From assembly GCA_017410585.1 (NCBI GenBank), contig JAFQQM010000072.1:1-45256 (forward strand): a stretch of DNA of 45,256 nucleotides. The letters are read 5' to 3'. Every line of letters starts with the position of its first letter. Positions within the stretch are counted from its first letter, which is position 1. This DNA comes from Clostridia bacterium (lineage in GTDB: Bacteria > Bacillota > Clostridia > Oscillospirales > Acutalibacteraceae). Shown one piece after another: positions 40,956 through 45,256 of this stretch. Below the pieces are notes generated by a model. It worked only from the letters and a program-made list of their open reading frames with translations. It was not told the origin of the DNA and did no database searches. A program made the position numbers and the translations under genes.

Positions 40956-42494
40956 ATGAATATGTATTTATTGAATAAAGCGGCCGCCTGTCAGCGCGAA
41001 CTATTCACCCGCCATACGAAACCGATCGACTGCTTTCACCTGCAACAAACCGAAAGCGGCTGGGAAGCCGTTGATCGGATGCCATTTTCCGGCCGAACTC
41101 CACGCCTGAACAAAGGCGACAGTCTATGTCTGGATTTCGGCACTCATTGGGTCGGATACCTATCGTTTTCCGCGCAACCGGTAGGCGGTGCGGCGGATGC
41201 CCCCGCGTATCTGCGTATCATTGCCGGTGAACGTCTCTGTGAGATCGGCGAGGATCCCGACGATTATCACGGCGGCTTGGGCAAGGGTTGGTTACAGGTA
41301 TCTCACCTGCACCTTGATGAACTCCCTTGCACGGTAGAGTTACCTCGCCGCTATGCGTTTCGGTATCTGAAAATCGAGGTGCTGGACACCTCCTGTCAGT
41401 ACGGGATATCTTTGTCAGACATTGGTTGTCAGGCGGTATCGGCCGTTCAGGAAGAAGACGCCGCACCGCTTGTCACCGACGACCCTTTTCTGAACAGAAT
41501 GGACGAGGTTTCGCTTCGCACACTGCGCAACTGCGCGCAGGATGTATTTGAGGACGGCCCCAAGCGTGACCGTCGGCTGTGGCTCGGAGATCTCCGCTTA
41601 CAAGCGCTAACCGCCTACCGCACCTATCGTGCCCACACGCTGGCGCGGCGTTGTCTCTATCTGTTCGCCGGACTGACCGGCGAGGACGGCGGCGTGTCTG
41701 CGTGCGTATACACCAAGCCGACCCCACACGCCGATGACTTGCGGTTGTTTGATTACTCGCTGTTCTTTGTTTCCTGCTTATCCGATTACTGGGAGGCGAC
41801 CGGCGATACCGAAACGGTCACCGATCTGTGGCCAACCGCCTGGCGTCAGTTAGAATTGGCCGCCGCCGAACTGGACGAACGCGGCGTGATTCGGGATAAA
41901 GACACCTGGTGGTGCTTCCTTGACTGGAACGACGATCTGAACAAACAAGCCGGCGCGCAGGGCGTCTTTATTATGGCCGTGCGCCAAGGCTTGCTACTGT
42001 CCAAACGCTTCGGCACGCCGGAACAACAAGATCGGCTGAACGGTTGGCTGGAAATCGCTCTCAAGGGAAGCCGGCAGGTGCTATGGGATAAACATCTCCA
42101 TTTATTTGTCAGCGGACAAAACAGACAAATCTCATGGGCGTCACAAGTATGGCAGGTACTGGCAGAGGTATGGCCGACGGAGGAAAGCCGTGAATTACTG
42201 CTCCGCACCGTAGAACAAGCGCCTGCCGTAGGCATGGTGACGCCATATATGTTCCATCATTGGGTTGAAGCGCTCCTCTCCGTCGGGTTGACCGATCTGG
42301 CCAAGCAGGAACTGCGCCGCTACTGGGGCGGTATGTTGAAGGCCGGCGCGGATTGCTTCTGGGAACTATACGATCCCACCGATCCCGACCGCTCTCCGTA
42401 TGGCTCGCCGGTAATCAACAGCTGTTGCCATGCGTGGAGTTGTACTCCTGCCTATTTCTTCCGCCGCTATCCGGAACTGACGGAAAACAGTTAG
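40956..42494 (+). CDS. Alpha-L-rhamnosidase-like protein (GH78-type, divergent)
   Basis: 512 residues from the ATG at 40956, six bases after GAGGAGGAA; an in-frame ATG at 40896 lies in the promoter/operator and is rejected. No signal peptide. N-terminal beta part (about 1-165), then an alpha/alpha barrel. Active-site loop EDGPKRDRRLWLGD gives D200, D205 and D212, again with Asp in place of the GH78 acid Glu; FWELYD with E470 is the likely base. More distant from the two other compact forms (2983 and 23356) than they are from each other. Single gene under the LacI operator O1, so induced with the importer operon. Probably acts on a rhamnosyl bond of the same glycan. Confidence 0.78.
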   Translation: MNMYLLNKAAACQRELFTRHTKPIDCFHLQQTESGWEAVDRMPFSGRTPRLNKGDSLCLDFGTHWVGYLSFSAQPVGGAADAPAYLRIIAGERLCEIGEDPDDYHGGLGKGWLQVSHLHLDELPCTVELPRRYAFRYLKIEVLDTSCQYGISLSDIGCQAVSAVQEEDAAPLVTDDPFLNRMDEVSLRTLRNCAQDVFEDGPKRDRRLWLGDLRLQALTAYRTYRAHTLARRCLYLFAGLTGEDGGVSACVYTKPTPHADDLRLFDYSLFFVSCLSDYWEATGDTETVTDLWPTAWRQLELAAAELDERGVIRDKDTWWCFLDWNDDLNKQAGAQGVFIMAVRQGLLLSKRFGTPEQQDRLNGWLEIALKGSRQVLWDKHLHLFVSGQNRQISWASQVWQVLAEVWPTEESRELLLRTVEQAPAVGMVTPYMFHHWVEALLSVGLTDLAKQELRRYWGGMLKAGADCFWELYDPTDPDRSPYGSPVINSCCHAWSCTPAYFFRRYPELTENS

Positions 42495-42515
42495 TTTCAT
42501 AGTAATGAAACAGAT

Positions 42516-42548
42516 AACCCCGCCTTTGCGATTTGCAAGGGCGGGGTT
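42516..42548 (+). terminator. Terminator of the rhamnosidase-like gene
   Basis: 14-bp stem AACCCCGCCTTTGC / GCAAGGGCGGGGTT (one wobble pair), 22 bases past the stop codon. A smaller stem GTTTCAT/ATGAAAC precedes it. Confidence 0.7.
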
Positions 42549-42582
42549 TCCGTCATATAGCCGGTCTTTCGTTGTTCAAAAG

Positions 42583-42601
42583 GGGTAAATCGTGGGTAAA
42601 T
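42583..42601. repeat. Integrase-scar-like direct repeat
   Basis: GGGTAAATCGTGGGTAAAT: two GTAAAT units 11 bases apart, the same architecture as the pairs at 42786 and 45071. The stretch 42549-42866 has no gene that I can support; it is AT-rich and contains only these repeats. Confidence 0.4.
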
Positions 42602-42785
42602 ATAGTTAAGCACACCGCGAAACCCCTTGTAAATAGCGGCTTTTCTTAATCCAAAGGTTTCATTGTGGGGATTGGGGCGGAATAAATACTATAACCTTGT
42701 TTATCCTGCTAGTTTCTGACTTCGTTAATCCAAATTGCTTTCATTGCAAGACATAACCTGTCATAAAACGGCATACCTTTATTCC

Positions 42786-42809
42786 ATTTGTCGTAAAATC
42801 TGTCGTAAA
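42786..42809. repeat. Left flanking repeat of the ABC-2/TetR island
   Basis: ATTTGTCGTAAA-A-TCTGTCGTAAA: same sequence as the repeat at 45071-45093 apart from one added A, in the same orientation, on the other side of the exporter genes. It looks like an attachment-site scar or end repeat of an inserted segment. Confidence 0.5.
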
Positions 42810-42866
42810 AATTTGAGGTTGTTTACATTGTTGAGCAAAGAAACATATATCCTCTACGCTAGATAA

Positions 42867-43598
42867 TTACTGTTTTTTCATCTGTCGCAGGAACATCAAC
42901 ACCGCTAATACGAGCAGAACGGCAGCATATCCAAGCACCCACCAAAGATGCGGAAAAATCCCTGAAAAATCTCCTGCAAGTATAGCCCGTTCCATCTCTA
43001 CTGCATGAGCAAACGGAAGTGCATATGCAATCTTCTTAAAAGCACCTCCTACAAGGTCAAGATCAAACCAAACACCCGACAACCACGCTGAAAGATTGGT
43101 AAGCAAAGCACCGCAAATGCCGCCTACCTGCTTATCGGTAAACACACTTCCGCAAAGGAGTCCTAAAGCAATGTAGAGGATGGATACAGGAATAATGAAT
43201 ACAACAGCATATAAAATATTCACCGTAATATTTAGTCCGAGAAGGATTGCAACAATATAGCAGATAATGCATTGAGCGACAGAAATCGGAATAATAGGCA
43301 AAGTGTAACCCAGAATGAAATCCATTGGAGTCAGAGGAGTTGTATACAAACGCTGAAGCAAGGAACTCCCTCTGTCTTTTGCGATAATGGTTGCCGAAAA
43401 CAGCGTCATAAAAGCCAGACCGAAAACCGTTATTCCCGGAGTTAAATGCTGTATTTCAAATAGTTCTACGGGGATATTGGCTTGTATAGCACTCAACAAT
43501 AAAATTAAGACGAGGGGAAATCCGAGTCCAAAGAAAAGAGTTAGTGGATCTCGTAATATTTCTTTTGTATTTCTGTTTGCAAATGTTAGCATTTTCAT
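42867..43598 (-). CDS. ABC-2 type exporter permease
   Basis: 243 residues with six hydrophobic segments; first near 22-40 (LFFGLGFPLVLILLLSAI). ABC-2 membrane family features: TLFSATIIAKDRGSSLLQRLYTTPL (in part) and the last helix VLGYAAVLLVLAVLMFL. Pairs with the ATPase whose stop codon overlaps its ATG (ATGA). Exports a drug, peptide or lipid; the substrate is not evident. Clearly AT-rich against the glycan genes to the left and lysS to the right. No terminator was seen after it. Confidence 0.88.
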   Translation of the reverse strand: MKMLTFANRNTKEILRDPLTLFFGLGFPLVLILLLSAIQANIPVELFEIQHLTPGITVFGLAFMTLFSATIIAKDRGSSLLQRLYTTPLTPMDFILGYTLPIIPISVAQCIICYIVAILLGLNITVNILYAVVFIIPVSILYIALGLLCGSVFTDKQVGGICGALLTNLSAWLSGVWFDLDLVGGAFKKIAYALPFAHAVEMERAILAGDFSGIFPHLWWVLGYAAVLLVLAVLMFLRQMKKQ

Positions 43599-44323
43599 TT
43601 TGCCGCCCCCTTAACAATGCGTACAAAGGCTTGCTCAAAATTATCCGTATCGGCGGCTTCTTTTATCTTGTCAGCAGTATCACAGATAAGCAGTTTGCCG
43701 TCTTTCATAATAGCGATACGGTCAGACAAGGCTTCTGCTTCTTCCATATAATGTGTTGTAAGAATAATGGTTACTTCCCCTTTAAGAGAGCGAATCAAAT
43801 CCCACAGATCGCTTCGGGCAAGCACGTCAAGACCAAGCGTAGGTTCGTCAAGAAACAACATCTCCGGTTCGCTGATAAGCGCCATAGCAATGCTTAGTCG
43901 TCTTTGCCAGCCACCAGACAGTTTACCTGCCTTTTTCTTACTAACAGATTCAAGACCGAGCAGGTCAGTAAGCTCTGAAATTTTCACTTTTTGCTTTTCC
44001 TTTGTAAAACCGTGAACACCGCACATCAGTTCAAGATTCTCTCGAACCGAAAGACCGGGTGCAACTGCAGTTTCCTGCGGAGAAACGGCTATAAGTGTTT
44101 TCACAGCGGCAGTATCTTTGCAAATGCTTTTTCCTTTAATAAAGGCATCTCCGCTTGTAGGTTGTGTAAGGCAGGACAGCATTTTAATAGTAGTCGTTTT
44201 GCCTGCACCGTTTACACCCAGTAATGAGAACAGTTCGCCTTTGTGAACCGAAAGATTAAGATTGTCTACCGCAACAATGTCTTTATATTTTTTTGTTAAA
44301 CCTTCAATTCTAATAGCGTCCAT
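43595..44323 (-). CDS. ABC-2 exporter ATP-binding protein
   Basis: 242 residues. Walker A GVNGAGKTT (36-44), Q-loop SPQE (81-84), signature LSGGWQRR (135-142), Walker B MLFLDEPT (155-162), then TTHYMEEAEALSDRIAIM. The W in the signature is characteristic of DrrA/NodI-like exporters. Cytoplasmic motor of the permease coded by the next gene. Six bases downstream of the TetR gene, so all three form one operon. AT-rich codon use. Confidence 0.93.
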   Translation of the reverse strand: MDAIRIEGLTKKYKDIVAVDNLNLSVHKGELFSLLGVNGAGKTTTIKMLSCLTQPTSGDAFIKGKSICKDTAAVKTLIAVSPQETAVAPGLSVRENLELMCGVHGFTKEKQKVKISELTDLLGLESVSKKKAGKLSGGWQRRLSIAMALISEPEMLFLDEPTLGLDVLARSDLWDLIRSLKGEVTIILTTHYMEEAEALSDRIAIMKDGKLLICDTADKIKEAADTDNFEQAFVRIVKGAAK

Positions 44324-44329
44324 TATTTA

Positions 44330-44890
44330 TCACTCCATCCCGTATTGTTTTCGAAGTCCTTGATAGGAATCCGTGAGCATACGGCTTACAAGTTCCCAAT
44401 CAAGATCAACAAAGCCTGTGGCAAACATAGTGGCAATTCCGTGAACATATGCCCACATTTCGAGGTGAAACAATTTTGCATCCATGCCACTAAGTCCCGT
44501 ATTTTTATGGACAATTGACTCCATTTTGTCAGTTTGTTCTGTTGCTTCGGGAATTATTTCGCTTGAACGATCACGCATATATAGAAGTTTGAACAATTCC
44601 TTTTCTTCTTTAGCAAATCGTATGTAAGCCATACCGTTTGCCTTATAAGCAGGAAACTCCCCACTTTCAACTTCTCGCTGCATATACTCTTGACATAGGA
44701 TATCCGCTCTTTCTACAACAGCAAGGCACAGTTCGTCCATCGTAGCAAAGTTGGAGAACACCGGTTGCGTAGAACAGTTCAAAACAGAAGCAATCGTTCT
44801 TGCATTGATCGCTTGCGCTCCACTGCTTCGCACAATATTAACGGCGGCATTTATAATATCTTCTTTTGTCACTTTAACTTTAGGCGGCAT
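44330..44890 (-). CDS. TetR-family transcriptional regulator
   Basis: 186 residues. N-terminal TetR helix-turn-helix (about 10-55: EDIINAAVNIVRSSGAQAINARTIASVL, in part, and STQPVFSNFATMDEL) and an alpha-helical ligand domain with FKLLYMRDR and MWAYVHGIATMFATG, as in TetR-like C-terminal families linked to ABC exporters. It heads the operon with the ATPase and permease and most likely represses it until the exported compound binds. GGAGGTGCATT precedes the ATG. AT-rich. Confidence 0.9.
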   Translation of the reverse strand: MPPKVKVTKEDIINAAVNIVRSSGAQAINARTIASVLNCSTQPVFSNFATMDELCLAVVERADILCQEYMQREVESGEFPAYKANGMAYIRFAKEEKELFKLLYMRDRSSEIIPEATEQTDKMESIVHKNTGLSGMDAKLFHLEMWAYVHGIATMFATGFVDLDWELVSRMLTDSYQGLRKQYGME

Positions 44891-44901
44891 AATGCACCTC
44901 C

Positions 44902-44924
44902 ATAATATAGTTGTCGTTATATAT
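44902..44924. promoter_or_regulatory. Possible TetR operator in the leader
   Basis: ATATA-N8-TATAT imperfect dyad in the short leader between the -10 box and the ribosome binding site. AT-rich, so weak evidence. Confidence 0.3.
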
Positions 44925-44932
44925 CACTTGTT

Positions 44933-44961
44933 ATTTTATCACCATCCGCACTAAATGTCAA
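44933..44961 (-). promoter_or_regulatory. Promoter of the tetR-ABC operon
   Basis: Minus strand TTGACA - 17 bases - TAAAAT, about 43 bases before the start codon. Confidence 0.7.
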
Positions 44962-44971
44962 TGGGTTTGGC

Positions 44972-45005
44972 AAAAAAGGCTCTAACCAACTAAGGTTAAA
45001 GCCTT
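44972..45005 (-). terminator. Hairpin terminator, minus strand
   Basis: AAGGCT-C-TAACC / GGTTA-A-AGCCTT (one mismatch), followed by a T6 run on the minus strand. It would stop transcripts coming from the lysS side before the tetR promoter. Confidence 0.6.
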
Positions 45006-45070
45006 ATAATAAAATACTGTTTATTTACGACACCAATTTGCCGTAACGCTCAAAAGTCGTTCGCTGGCCT

Positions 45071-45093
45071 ATTTGTCGTAAATCTGTCGTAAA
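45071..45093. repeat. Right flanking repeat of the ABC-2/TetR island
   Basis: ATTTG-TCGTAAATCTGTCGTAAA, matching the left copy at 42786-42809 with one base less. It contains an internal GTCGTAAA direct repeat. A short minus-strand frame running through it (to about 45015) reads RFTTDLRQIGQRTTFE and might be the tail of a lost recombinase gene. Confidence 0.5.
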
Positions 45094-45128
45094 CCGCATT
45101 TTTAGGTGATGATCCCGATTAACAAAAA

Positions 45129-45160
45129 GCCGCAAACGCTGTCAAATAAGCGTTTGCGGC
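45129..45160 (-). terminator. lysS terminator
   Basis: Perfect 11-bp stem GCCGCAAACGC / GCGTTTGCGGC, 10-base loop, followed on the minus strand by T5-GTT, seven bases past the lysS stop. Confidence 0.85.
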
Positions 45161-45166
45161 ATAATA

Positions 45167-45256
45167 TTACTCTGTAAGAGGTTTCATCGGGGGGAACAGG
45201 AGGACGTCGCGGATGGAGGCGGAATCGGTCAGCAACATCACCAAGCGGTCGACGCC
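45167..45256 (-). CDS. lysS: Lysyl-tRNA synthetase, C-terminal end (partial)
   Basis: Only the last 29 codons and stop are in the window; the 5' part lies beyond the right edge. The translation GVDRLVMLLTDSASIRDVLL followed by FPPMKPLTE is the class II motif 3 and C-terminus of bacterial LysS, including the conserved Arg of motif 3. The enzyme charges tRNA-Lys. Its GC-rich composition returns to that of the main chromosome after the AT-rich exporter island. Read directly from the complement of 45167-45256. Confidence 0.9.
   Translation of the reverse strand, partial: GVDRLVMLLTDSASIRDVLLFPPMKPLTE

Noticed and set aside
42549-42866. Possible integrase gene fragment left of the exporter island
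   Set aside because: Short frames resemble each other across the repeats, but no recombinase catalytic motif can be read; kept only as a repeat observation.

Overview
The window looks like a chromosomal segment of a Gram-positive anaerobe of the Clostridia, most likely a gut Oscillospiraceae/Ruminococcaceae-type bacterium. The evidence is the housekeeping order recJ - relA/spoT - dtd - MBL hydrolase - hemZ, consensus sigma-A type promoters (TTGACA-N17-TATAAT), strong AAGGAGG ribosome binding sites, a lipoprotein substrate-binding protein, a sortase-like C-terminus (APATGE), and the short GC-rich hairpin repeats common between genes in that group. Most genes are GC-rich by eye. Two short stretches (about 13.0-14.1 kb and 42.6-45.1 kb) are clearly more AT-rich and look imported.

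Layout. 1-340: repeat-rich noncoding DNA and terminators. 342-4596 (minus): L-rhamnose operon, alpha-L-rhamnosidase-like protein, rhamnulokinase (rhaB) and rhamnose isomerase (rhaA). 4783-12928 (plus): housekeeping operon recJ, relA/spoT homologue, dtd, MBL hydrolase, hemZ, acyltransferase with a zinc ribbon. 13014-14142: small AT-rich module with a Cys-rich small protein and a membrane protein divergent from an XRE regulator. 14155-18718: GIY-YIG protein, DMT transporter plus Gfo/Idh/MocA oxidoreductase divergent from an AraC regulator, WYL regulator. 18867-19286: terminator, a short promoter-driven unit, an array of hairpins with two inverted halves, and tRNA-Arg(CCG). 19398-20481: membrane-anchored small protein and esterase. 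20522-24960 (minus): rhamnosidase-like protein and GH2 hydrolase. 25114-26001: DMT transporter.

26224-42494 is the most interesting part. It is a LacI-controlled glycan capture and degradation locus. On the minus strand run a surface protein with a Thr-rich stalk, a lipoprotein solute-binding protein, a membrane-anchored Ig-like small protein, two sugar-type ABC permeases, a GH78 rhamnosidase, an 1120-residue wall-anchored protein and a GH38 alpha-mannosidase. The LacI repressor gene and a further rhamnosidase-like gene are divergently transcribed next to it. Near-identical 14-bp palindromes (TGTTAGCGCWAACM) lie in the promoter of the rhamnosidase-like gene, just after the lacI promoter, and upstream of the long operon. 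The two surface proteins share an unrecognised domain of about 210-275 residues (three copies in total), which I propose is a new carbohydrate-binding domain. With the rha operon and the GH78-like/GH2 pair, the window appears devoted to rhamnose-containing glycans, perhaps with alpha-mannose: capture at the surface, import of oligosaccharides by ABC transport with an ATPase encoded elsewhere, trimming by intracellular glycosidases, and rhamnose conversion to rhamnulose-1-phosphate.

42786-45093: an ABC-2 type exporter with its TetR regulator, AT-rich and flanked by direct repeats. 45167 to the end: the 3' end of lysS.
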